From Phocaeicola sp. (GTDB taxonomy: Bacteria > Bacteroidota > Bacteroidia > Bacteroidales > Bacteroidaceae), in the NCBI GenBank assembly GCA_020026225.1, contig JAHHQU010000015.1:1-42764 (forward strand): a stretch of 42,764 nucleotides of DNA, given 5' to 3'. Below the pieces are notes generated by a model that saw nothing but the letters and a program-made list of their open reading frames with translations, was not told where the DNA came from and did no database searches. Positions 16,961-24,496 of the stretch are shown here, in pieces; the first letter of the stretch is position 1; each line of letters starts with the position of its first letter. The translations under genes were made by a program, and so were the position numbers.

Positions 16961-17075
16961 GGCAGTTGGGCGTCCTTTGCCAAGTACTCTTATCCGATGA
17001 AAATAAATTCATGCTTCTGAGTAGAGAATGGAATAAAATTTTGTTAATGGTTGCCGAATTTTGGATAAAAATATG

Positions 17076-17083
17076 TATATTTG
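17076..17083 (+). promoter_or_regulatory. Promoter for guaB (-7 TATATTTG)
   Basis: TATATTTG followed by C, with TTG at 17051-17053 about 22 bases upstream; 32 bases before the guaB ATG. Confidence 0.6.
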
Positions 17084-17114
17084 CACGCAATAAAAATCAA
17101 AAGCATAAAGCCCT

Positions 17115-18590
17115 ATGTCATTTATTGCAGATAAAGTTGTTATGGACGGATTGACATACGATGACGTATTGTTGATTCCTGCCTATTCTGAAGTTTTACC
17201 TAAGACAGTCGAACTCTCGACTAAGTTCTCACGCAACATTGAGTTGAAAATTCCGTTTGTAACTGCAGCAATGGATACAGTTACCGAATCACAGATGGCT
17301 ATTGCCATTGCTCGTGAAGGGGGTATCGGTGTTATTCATAAGAATATGTCTATTGCCGAACAAGCACGTCAGGTTGCTACAGTGAAACGTGCTGAAAACG
17401 GTATGATTTATGATCCTGTAACAATTAAGAGAGGTTCTAAAGTACAAGATGCTTTGGCCATCATGTCCGAATACAAAATTGGTGGTATTCCTGTAGTGGA
17501 TGATGAAAACTTCTTGGTAGGTATCGTTACTAACCGTGACTTGCGTTTTGAAAAAGATATGGATAAGCGCATTGATGAAGTAATGACAAAAGAAAATATC
17601 ATTACAGCTGCTCCTGGTACAGATATGGAGACTGCTACTCAGATTCTTCAAGAAAACAAAATTGAAAAATTGCCTGTTGTTGATGAAGCTGGAAAATTGG
17701 TTGGTTTGATTACTTACAAAGACATTACAAAGGCAAAAGATAAACCGATGGCTTGCAAAGACTCTAAAGGTCGTTTGCGTGTAGCTGCTGGTGTGGGCGT
17801 TACTAATGATACAATGGAACGTATGGAAGCTTTGGTTAATGCTGGAGCAGACGCTATTGTCATCGATACCGCTCATGGTCACTCAAAATTCGTGATTGAA
17901 AAATTGAAAGAAGCTAAAAAACGCTTCCCTAACGTAGATATCGTAGTAGGTAATATCGCTACGGGTGCTGCTGCCAAGATGTTGGTTGAAGCTGGTGCTG
18001 ATGCTGTTAAGGTAGGTATCGGTCCGGGTTCTATCTGTACAACTCGTGTGGTTGCCGGTGTAGGTGTTCCTCAGTTGAGCGCTGTTTACGATGTAGCCAA
18101 GGCTTTGGAAGGTACTGGTGTTCCTTTGATTGCTGACGGTGGTTTGCGTTATTCAGGCGACGTAGTAAAAGCATTGGCTGCCGGTGGTTACTCAGTAATG
18201 ATTGGTTCTTTGGTTGCTGGTACAGAAGAATCTCCAGGTGATACTATCATCTTCAACGGCCGTAAGTTCAAGTCATACCGTGGTATGGGATCTTTGGAAG
18301 CAATGGAAAATGGTTCAAAAGACCGCTATTTCCAGAGCACAACAACTGATGTTAAGAAGTTGGTTCCAGAAGGTATCGCAGCTCGTGTTCCTTATAAAGG
18401 CTCCCTGTATGAAGTTATCTATCAGTTGACTGGTGGTTTGCGTGCAGGTATGGGATATTGTGGTGCAAAAGATATTACAGCTTTGCATGATGCTAAGTTT
18501 ACACGTATCACCAATGCTGGTGTATTGGAAAGCCATCCACACGATGTAGCCATTACAAGCGAAGCTCCTAACTATAGTCGTCCTCAGTAA
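17115..18590 (+). CDS. guaB: Inosine-5'-monophosphate dehydrogenase
   Basis: Oxidises IMP to XMP with NAD+, the committed step to guanine nucleotides. The 491 residues form a TIM barrel split by a tandem CBS-domain insert at about residues 95-205. The catalytic Cys308 lies in GPGSICTTRVVAGVG. Other motifs are GLTYDDVLLIP near the N-terminus, DTAHGHS, and SYRGMGSLEAM followed by the mobile flap. The ATG at 17115 gives MSFIADKVVMDGLTYDD. It has its own promoter; a strong terminator hairpin immediately follows and abuts the next gene. Confidence 0.97.
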   Translation: MSFIADKVVMDGLTYDDVLLIPAYSEVLPKTVELSTKFSRNIELKIPFVTAAMDTVTESQMAIAIAREGGIGVIHKNMSIAEQARQVATVKRAENGMIYDPVTIKRGSKVQDALAIMSEYKIGGIPVVDDENFLVGIVTNRDLRFEKDMDKRIDEVMTKENIITAAPGTDMETATQILQENKIEKLPVVDEAGKLVGLITYKDITKAKDKPMACKDSKGRLRVAAGVGVTNDTMERMEALVNAGADAIVIDTAHGHSKFVIEKLKEAKKRFPNVDIVVGNIATGAAAKMLVEAGADAVKVGIGPGSICTTRVVAGVGVPQLSAVYDVAKALEGTGVPLIADGGLRYSGDVVKALAAGGYSVMIGSLVAGTEESPGDTIIFNGRKFKSYRGMGSLEAMENGSKDRYFQSTTTDVKKLVPEGIAARVPYKGSLYEVIYQLTGGLRAGMGYCGAKDITALHDAKFTRITNAGVLESHPHDVAITSEAPNYSRPQ

Positions 18591-18617
18591 GAGTGTAGGC
18601 TTATAATTGCATAAACG

Positions 18618-18676
18618 AACATGAATCACATTCGTTTGCAGAATCCTTCTGTAAAGGTGTGATTCATGTTTTTTTG
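18618..18676 (+). terminator. Terminator after guaB, abutting the next gene
   Basis: A perfect 13-bp stem AACATGAATCACA/TGTGATTCATGTT (18618-18630 and 18658-18670) with inner hairpin CAGAA/TTCTG and a run of T that reaches to within about 12 bases of the downstream ATG at 18689. Confidence 0.8.
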
Positions 18677-18688
18677 TTTTTTGATTGT

Positions 18689-20059
18689 ATGAAAAAGTTG
18701 TTTCTGCTTTTATATTGGGTGTTTATCTCTACCTTGTCGTTGAGCGCTGAGGAAATGACGCTCCTGCGTATAGGTGAGGAGACGGTTTTGAAATCTGAGT
18801 TCTCTCAGTATTTTAAACAGGTAAGTCATTTGCATAAAGGAAATGCTGAAACCTATTTCCAAAATTTCCTGCATTATAAGTTGAAAGTCGCTGATGCGAT
18901 GGAGAGAGGTATGGATACGCTCCCTGATTTTAAACGCCAGTGTGAATCACTTCAGATGAATGTGCTGAAGAAGTTCTTCACTGATGAGGAAGCACTTGAA
19001 AACTGCTATCGTTTATGGACAGAGGAAGAATCTAAACGTCTGTTTCTCAAAGAATGGATTAAAATAGAAGTGCTAACGTTTAGACTTCCGCAACACCATA
19101 CGATGGCACAGGATAAGGAAGCCTTTCAAGTAATGCGTACTCTTTATGAGATGCAGGTTCAGGCAGGAAAAGAAAATCATCTGAATCAGTTCATAACCGA
19201 TGCTCGGGTGATCTGTGAAGATAGTGGTACTGAATGGACGCCTGTCAATAATTATGTGAAAGAAATTATTGATGCTCAGATGGCATTGTCAGAAGGGGAA
19301 GTGTCTGCCCCTTTCTATTCTCCGGTAGGAATACACGTAGTCCGATTGGTAGATCGGAAGTCCTCTGCGGAGAAGGAACGAGGACTTTCTTTGGTAAGAA
19401 GTTATATGGAATCGCTGGGAACAGAGTCGCCTGCAGTGAAGAAGGAACTTCTGCTGGATTGGATGTCGGGAAAAGTCGTTCTGCCTGAAGAGGTAAATCT
19501 GCAGTTAAAGCAGATTCACGATGGGTTGTTGGCTGTATATTGGGATAAAGCTTTCCTCTTAGATCGATTGTCTTTGGACTTCCGGCAGCTCGATGAGTAT
19601 TTTCAAGCTCATCGCAAACGGTATCGGTGGGAATTCCCGCATTTTAAAGGGGCGGTGATCCATTGCAACAATAAGAAGATTGCTTCAAAAATAAAAAAAC
19701 GCTTGAAGAAGGTGCCTATCTCCTCATGGCAGCAAGTGCTTCAAAAGATGGCTGAAGAAAATCCGGAATATCAGACAAGTTTTGAATGTGGCCTGTTTCA
19801 GATTGGGAAAAATGAATATGTCGATTGTCTGGCATTCAAGTGCGGTTCTTTCACCCCTTTAAAAGATTTTCCATATACTTTCATCGTCGGCAAGCGTTTG
19901 AAGAAAGGCCCTGAAGAAGTGAATGATGTCCTCCCTCAGGTAGAAACAGATTACCGGATGCAGAAAGAAAAAGAACTTTTTGATGGCTTATCCTTACATT
20001 TTCGGGTAGAAATAAATCAAGACGTTTTAAAAACCGTTAATTCATGTGGAAATAACTAA
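18689..20059 (+). CDS. SurA-like periplasmic peptidyl-prolyl isomerase family protein
   Basis: 456-residue exported protein with an N-terminal signal sequence (about residues 1-20, ending LSLSA). The N-terminal part resembles the SurA chaperone domain (LLRIGEETVLKSEFSQYFKQ). A parvulin-like segment follows (about 120-215), ending ALSEGEVSAPFYSPVGIHVVRLVDRK; this is the recognisable end of the fold, but GG...LG-type features are missing, so isomerase activity is doubtful. The rest has no domain I can name. I use the ATG at 18689; the in-frame GTG 30 bases upstream lies inside the guaB terminator. It is first of three related genes and probably helps fold outer-membrane proteins. Confidence 0.75.
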   Translation: MKKLFLLLYWVFISTLSLSAEEMTLLRIGEETVLKSEFSQYFKQVSHLHKGNAETYFQNFLHYKLKVADAMERGMDTLPDFKRQCESLQMNVLKKFFTDEEALENCYRLWTEEESKRLFLKEWIKIEVLTFRLPQHHTMAQDKEAFQVMRTLYEMQVQAGKENHLNQFITDARVICEDSGTEWTPVNNYVKEIIDAQMALSEGEVSAPFYSPVGIHVVRLVDRKSSAEKERGLSLVRSYMESLGTESPAVKKELLLDWMSGKVVLPEEVNLQLKQIHDGLLAVYWDKAFLLDRLSLDFRQLDEYFQAHRKRYRWEFPHFKGAVIHCNNKKIASKIKKRLKKVPISSWQQVLQKMAEENPEYQTSFECGLFQIGKNEYVDCLAFKCGSFTPLKDFPYTFIVGKRLKKGPEEVNDVLPQVETDYRMQKEKELFDGLSLHFRVEINQDVLKTVNSCGNN

Positions 20060-20095
20060 TTTATAGTGTATCTTCGTTCACTAAATAATTGCCCT

Positions 20096-20965
20096 ATGAA
20101 GCAAATAGGAAAAATAGGTTTGACATTCATTTTGACGGCTGCATTGTGTGCATGTACACAAACCGTAGACCATCATGGGAAGACTCCTTTAGTGGAAGTG
20201 GGGAATAACTTCCTTTACAAGGAGGACTTGCAGTTGGTTATGCCGGTCGGTATAGCAGGAGAAGATAGTGCGAACTTTGCTAAGGAATATATTCAGAACT
20301 GGGTAGAAGATGTGCTTCTTTATCAGAAAGCGGAAGGAAATATTCCTGATAATGCAAAGATCAAGGATTTGGTAGCTTCTTATCGTAAAGCCTTGGTCGT
20401 TCATACTTTTCAAGAAGAACTGGTTAATCAAGAAGTTGCCAACAGTATTACGGATGCAGAAATCGAGACGTACTATAAGCAAAACACATCTGCTTTTCGT
20501 GCCGACCAGCCTTATGTACAAGGCTTGTATCTTAAGGTGCCTATAAAAGCGAAAGATTTGGCAAAAGTTCGTGTCTGGTATAAAAAAAATACGGAAGACG
20601 CGGTAGACAAACTTGAGAAATATGGCATCAGCAATGCGGTTGATTATTCCTACTTTTATGATCGTTGGTTGCCGGTTTCCGAGTTGGCACAGAAGCTTCC
20701 CCTTAAAGAATTGGATACAGATACTGATTATCTGAATCGCAAGAAAGATGTAGAAGTGAACGATACCGCTTTCTGTTATTTCCTTCATGTGGAGAATTTC
20801 ATACCTCAGGGGGAAACATTGCCTTTGGAATATGCGAAGAATGAAATAAAAGAAATATTGATAAACCTGAAGCGTGTTGATTTTATTAATAAAATGCGTG
20901 CTGATTTATACAAACAGGCTTCAGACAAGAATAAAGTAATATATTATAAGAACTCAAATGAATAA
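20096..20965 (+). CDS. Lipoprotein with SurA N-domain-like region
   Basis: 289-residue predicted lipoprotein. The signal MKQIGKIGLTFILTAALCAC has lipobox LCAC with Cys20. The body (VEVGNNFLYKEDL..., then DAEIETYYKQN) resembles the helical chaperone domain of SurA/parvulin proteins, but no complete isomerase domain is visible. The ATG at 20096 is preferred because it starts the signal peptide; a GTG 30 bases upstream is in frame. It overlaps the following surA-like gene by eight bases (ATGAATAA), which implies coupled translation. Inferred role: membrane-tethered periplasmic chaperone cooperating with its two neighbours. Confidence 0.72.
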   Translation: MKQIGKIGLTFILTAALCACTQTVDHHGKTPLVEVGNNFLYKEDLQLVMPVGIAGEDSANFAKEYIQNWVEDVLLYQKAEGNIPDNAKIKDLVASYRKALVVHTFQEELVNQEVANSITDAEIETYYKQNTSAFRADQPYVQGLYLKVPIKAKDLAKVRVWYKKNTEDAVDKLEKYGISNAVDYSYFYDRWLPVSELAQKLPLKELDTDTDYLNRKKDVEVNDTAFCYFLHVENFIPQGETLPLEYAKNEIKEILINLKRVDFINKMRADLYKQASDKNKVIYYKNSNE

Positions 20966-22328
20966 ATTGAACATTGCACGAATGTGTTTTTGCCTGCTTC
21001 TTTCTTTGGTAGGTATTGCTGCCTATGCGCAGGATAATGTAATCGACGAAGTGGTTTGGGTAGTTGGTGATGAGGCTATTCTCAAATCGGATGTGGAAAA
21101 TGAGCGTTTGAACGCTCAATATGAAGGACGCCGTTTTGACGGTGATCCATATTGTGTGATACCAGAAGATTTGGCCATACAGAAATTATTTCTTCATCAG
21201 GCTGAAATAGATAGTGTTGTCGTTTCTGAACAAGACGTTCTTCAGAAAGTAGAACAACAGACTGCTTGGTTGATTGACCAAATCGGTTCAAAGGAAAAAA
21301 TGGAAAGCTACTATAACAAGACTTCAACTCAAATCAGAGAGATGTTGCGTGAGAATATTCGTAATGGATTGACCGTGCAGCAGATGCAGTCTAAGTTGGT
21401 CGGTGATATTAAACTGACTCCAGCTGAAGTTCGTAATTATTTTAGTAAACTGCCTCCTGATAGTATTCCTGCCATCCCTACTCAGGTAGAGGTTCAGATT
21501 ATTACTCGTGAACCGAAAGTGAAGCAAGAAGAAATCGAACGTGTAAAGAAAACGTTGCGTGAATACACCGATGCCATTTATAAGGGCGATTCGTTTGCAA
21601 TGTATGCCACCTTGTATTCTGAAGATCCGGGATCTGCACGTCATGGCGGTGAATATGGCTTTACGGGTCGTGGTGAGCTGACTCCTGAATTTGCCAATGT
21701 AATTTTCAACATGACCGATCCTAAAAAAATCTCTAAAGTATTCAAGACCGAATACGGTTATCATATTGCTCAGCTGATAGAAAAGCGAGGCGATCGTGTA
21801 AGTTACCGTCACATCTTGCTTAAGCCGAAAGTAGATGAAGCCGATGTGAATGAAGCTTTGGAAAAGTTGGATACTTTGGCTAATGATATTCGTAAGGGAA
21901 AAGTCACATTTGAAGAGGCTGCTACATGGGTTTCACAAGATAAGGATACGAGAAACAACCATGGTTTGCTTGCAAATCCGCAGTCAAGCACTTCCCGTTT
22001 TGAAATGCAGGAATTGGCAGGAATGATTTCACAAGATGTTGCAAAAGTTGTAGAAAATATGCAGATTGGTGAAATCTCCAAACCATTCACCATGATTACA
22101 GCTAAAGGTAAGGAGGTTTGTGCTATCGTTAAATTGAAAAATCGTATTGATGCGCACAAGGCCACTATTACAGAAGACTACCAACGCTTGAAGAGTATCG
22201 TAACAGCCAAGCGAAGTGAAGAGAAAATTCAGAAATGGATTTTGGAAAAGCAGAAGAAAACCTACGTCCGCATTAATCCAAGATGGGCGAAATGTAATTT
22301 CAAATATCCGGGATGGATTAAAAAATAA
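20958..22328 (+). CDS. surA: SurA-type periplasmic chaperone / peptidyl-prolyl isomerase
   Basis: 456-residue exported protein; the signal peptide ends near AAYAQ. The N-terminal chaperone domain contains DEVVWVVGDEAILKSDVENE, a SurA hallmark. Two parvulin domains follow: the first at about 178-280 (SEDPGSARHGGEYGFTGRGELTPEFANVIFNM...TEYGYHIAQLIEKR), well conserved, and the second at about 282-395 (YRHILLKPK...FEEAATWVSQDKDTRNNHG), more divergent. This is the canonical member of the three-gene set and likely escorts beta-barrel proteins to the BAM machinery. Its start overlaps the preceding lipoprotein gene by eight bases. Confidence 0.88.
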   Translation: MNKLNIARMCFCLLLSLVGIAAYAQDNVIDEVVWVVGDEAILKSDVENERLNAQYEGRRFDGDPYCVIPEDLAIQKLFLHQAEIDSVVVSEQDVLQKVEQQTAWLIDQIGSKEKMESYYNKTSTQIREMLRENIRNGLTVQQMQSKLVGDIKLTPAEVRNYFSKLPPDSIPAIPTQVEVQIITREPKVKQEEIERVKKTLREYTDAIYKGDSFAMYATLYSEDPGSARHGGEYGFTGRGELTPEFANVIFNMTDPKKISKVFKTEYGYHIAQLIEKRGDRVSYRHILLKPKVDEADVNEALEKLDTLANDIRKGKVTFEEAATWVSQDKDTRNNHGLLANPQSSTSRFEMQELAGMISQDVAKVVENMQIGEISKPFTMITAKGKEVCAIVKLKNRIDAHKATITEDYQRLKSIVTAKRSEEKIQKWILEKQKKTYVRINPRWAKCNFKYPGWIKK

Positions 22329-22337
22329 TGAAGTTTA

Positions 22338-22396
22338 CCTGTTGGCAGAATACAATAGCGTTCTATTTGATGCTGCCAATAGGTTTCTTGTTTTTA
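22338..22396 (+). terminator. Terminator after surA
   Basis: CCTGTTGGCAG/CTGCCAATAGG (22338-22348 and 22373-22383), an 11-bp stem with one G.U-type mismatch, followed by a T-rich tract. Confidence 0.6.
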
Positions 22397-22507
22397 TCTT
22401 GAACCTGTAGTCGGATTGTCGGTAAGTCGCCCTTTTAAAGAAGAGTGACGAACAGTCCGGTTATGTACTTTATTTCCGCCAACTCGTAAAACTTTGTTTG
22501 AAACAGC

Positions 22508-24172
22508 ATGTTAGACAATAAAAGAAAACATATTCCTAGAAGTGGACATCGAATGCTTGTAACGAGTCTTCTGTGTCTGTTCGGCTTTTGCCTTTTAGCT
22601 CAACGCCCCCAAAGCCGAGTTACAGGCCAGCCTAAACAGAAGAGTAAGGTTTATCTTATCAAATCGAATGTCTTGCGTAAAGATGCCAAGTCGCCTGATG
22701 CACAGATCGTAGTCGGTGATGTCGTATTCCGTCATGATAGTGTGTATATGTATTGTGATAGTGCATGCTATTATGATAAAATAAGTTCATTTGAGGCTTT
22801 CGGTAATGTTCGTATGGTACAGGGAGATACCTTGTTCCTGTATGGAGACCGCCTTTATTATGACGGAATGACGCAGATAGCTCAGATGCGTATGAATGTA
22901 CGAATGGAGAATTCGAGCACAACTTTGCTTACGGATAGTTTGAACTATGACCGGCTCTATAATTTAGGCTACTTCTTTGACGGAGGAACGATGATGGATG
23001 CAGAGAATGTCTTGACTTCCGAATGGGGAGAATACAGCCCTGCAACCAAACAATCTGTCTTCAATTATAATGTACAAGTTGAAGGACCTCAGTTCACTTT
23101 GACTTCAGATACGTTGCGCTACAATACCGCTACGAAGGTGGCGAATATTGTAGGTCCTTCCGATATTTATAGTGGTGAAAATCATATCTATTCTGAATCG
23201 GGGTACTATTTTACACAAACGGGACAAGCTGATTTATACCAACGCTCTGTTTTGACTAATGACGGGAAACAGTTGACTGGTGACACGTTGCTTTTTGATC
23301 GAGCTTTGGGAATTGGAAAAGCCTTTCACAATATGGTATTTACCGATACCATCAATAAGAACATGATGACCGGTGATTACGGTTATTACGATGGAAAGAA
23401 GAAGTATGCGTTTGCAACTCATAAGGCACGAGCTATTGATTTCTCACAAGGTGATAGTTTGTTTCTTCATGCAGATACTTTGATGCTCCAAACTTTTAAT
23501 CTTGAAACGGATTCGATGTATCGGGAAGTGAAAGCCTTTCACAAAGTACGTTTTTACCGTACCGATTTGCAAGGAATTTCCGACTCTTTAGTTTTCTCTT
23601 CTAAAGACAGTTGCTTGACAATGTATAAAGATCCTGTATTATGGAGCAATAACCAGCAACTTTTGGGAGAGGAGATAAAAATATACATGAACGGCAAATC
23701 CATTGATTGGGCGCATATTATCAACCAGGCACTTTCGGTAGAGCAGGTGAGCGTAGATTCTACTTTATTCAATCAAGTGAGTGGTAAGGAGATGAAAGCC
23801 TTCTTTGAAGGCGGTGAGATGCGTAAAGCCCTTGTAGAAGGCTCTGTTCGTTCCGTGTATTTCCCGATGGATTCAGATAGTCTGCTGATAGGTATGAATG
23901 TCGCAGAGTCTAGTATATTGGAAATTTATCTCAAGCAGCAGAAGTTGCAACGTATGGTCATGAAACCGAAAACAACGGCAACGATGTATCCGATGTCGCA
24001 GATACCCAAGGAAAAAGAACGCTTGGAAACCTTCGTATGGTTCGATTATCTGCGTCCGAAGGATAAGTATGATATATTTAATTGGAGAAGCAAGAAAGCA
24101 AGCGACCAGCTAAAGAAGAATGTGAGGGGACCTGTTGAATTGCCGAACCAACATTTGTTCAACATAAAATAA
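22508..24172 (+). CDS. OstA-like protein (LPS transport, LptA/LptD-N fold)
   Basis: 554-residue exported protein of the Bacteroidota OstA-like family (repeated beta-jellyroll strands as in LptA and the N-terminal part of LptD). A basic N-terminus precedes a hydrophobic segment (about 16-32). The body shows the recurring pattern of this fold, for example DAQIVVGDVVFRHDSVYMYCDSACYYD, EAFGNVRMVQGDTLFLYGDRLYYD and LTGDTLLFDRA: short strands with D[ST]L..Y repeats. The C-terminus lacks a beta-barrel domain, so it is not LptD; it may act as a periplasmic LPS bridge or scaffold. It sits directly after the SurA-like block. Only a weak -7-like site (AAACTTTG at 22489-22496) is visible. Confidence 0.82.
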   Translation: MLDNKRKHIPRSGHRMLVTSLLCLFGFCLLAQRPQSRVTGQPKQKSKVYLIKSNVLRKDAKSPDAQIVVGDVVFRHDSVYMYCDSACYYDKISSFEAFGNVRMVQGDTLFLYGDRLYYDGMTQIAQMRMNVRMENSSTTLLTDSLNYDRLYNLGYFFDGGTMMDAENVLTSEWGEYSPATKQSVFNYNVQVEGPQFTLTSDTLRYNTATKVANIVGPSDIYSGENHIYSESGYYFTQTGQADLYQRSVLTNDGKQLTGDTLLFDRALGIGKAFHNMVFTDTINKNMMTGDYGYYDGKKKYAFATHKARAIDFSQGDSLFLHADTLMLQTFNLETDSMYREVKAFHKVRFYRTDLQGISDSLVFSSKDSCLTMYKDPVLWSNNQQLLGEEIKIYMNGKSIDWAHIINQALSVEQVSVDSTLFNQVSGKEMKAFFEGGEMRKALVEGSVRSVYFPMDSDSLLIGMNVAESSILEIYLKQQKLQRMVMKPKTTATMYPMSQIPKEKERLETFVWFDYLRPKDKYDIFNWRSKKASDQLKKNVRGPVELPNQHLFNIK

Positions 24173-24186
24173 GGAGGAATAGTACG

Positions 24187-24483
24187 ATGGGAATGTTTTC
24201 CATGAGAAAACCACGCGCGTTTCACCACGAATACATTTATGTGGATGAACGGAAAGAAAAGTTAAAGAAGATAGAAGACGCTGCTAAACGTGATTTGGGT
24301 ATGTTGCCTCCAAAAGAATTTAAGCCGGAAGACATCCGAGGCAAATTCGTAGAAGGAACGACCTATTTGAAGCGTAGAAAAGAAAGTGGCCGTAAGCCGT
24401 TGGCTTATGGAACTATTTTTGTGGCTATAGCTATTTTATTGTATATCCTGAAATTTTTGGTAACCGGAGAGCTTACCTTTTAA
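24187..24483 (+). CDS. Small conserved-looking protein with one C-terminal membrane segment
   Basis: 98 residues; I do not recognise a named family beyond 'hypothetical protein of Bacteroidales'. The N-terminal two-thirds is charged and basic (HHEYIYVDERKEKLKKIEDAAKRDL), and residues about 73-92 form one hydrophobic helix (AYGTIFVAIAILLYILKFLV), suggesting a tail-type membrane anchor with a cytoplasmic basic domain. It is preceded by AAGGAGGA (24171-24178), an unusually strong Shine-Dalgarno for this phylum, eight bases from the ATG. It lies between the OstA-like gene and mutL with 14- and 13-base gaps, so it is certainly in the same transcript. Confidence 0.75.
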   Translation: MGMFSMRKPRAFHHEYIYVDERKEKLKKIEDAAKRDLGMLPPKEFKPEDIRGKFVEGTTYLKRRKESGRKPLAYGTIFVAIAILLYILKFLVTGELTF

Positions 24484-24496
24484 TCCTTAGAAAATT

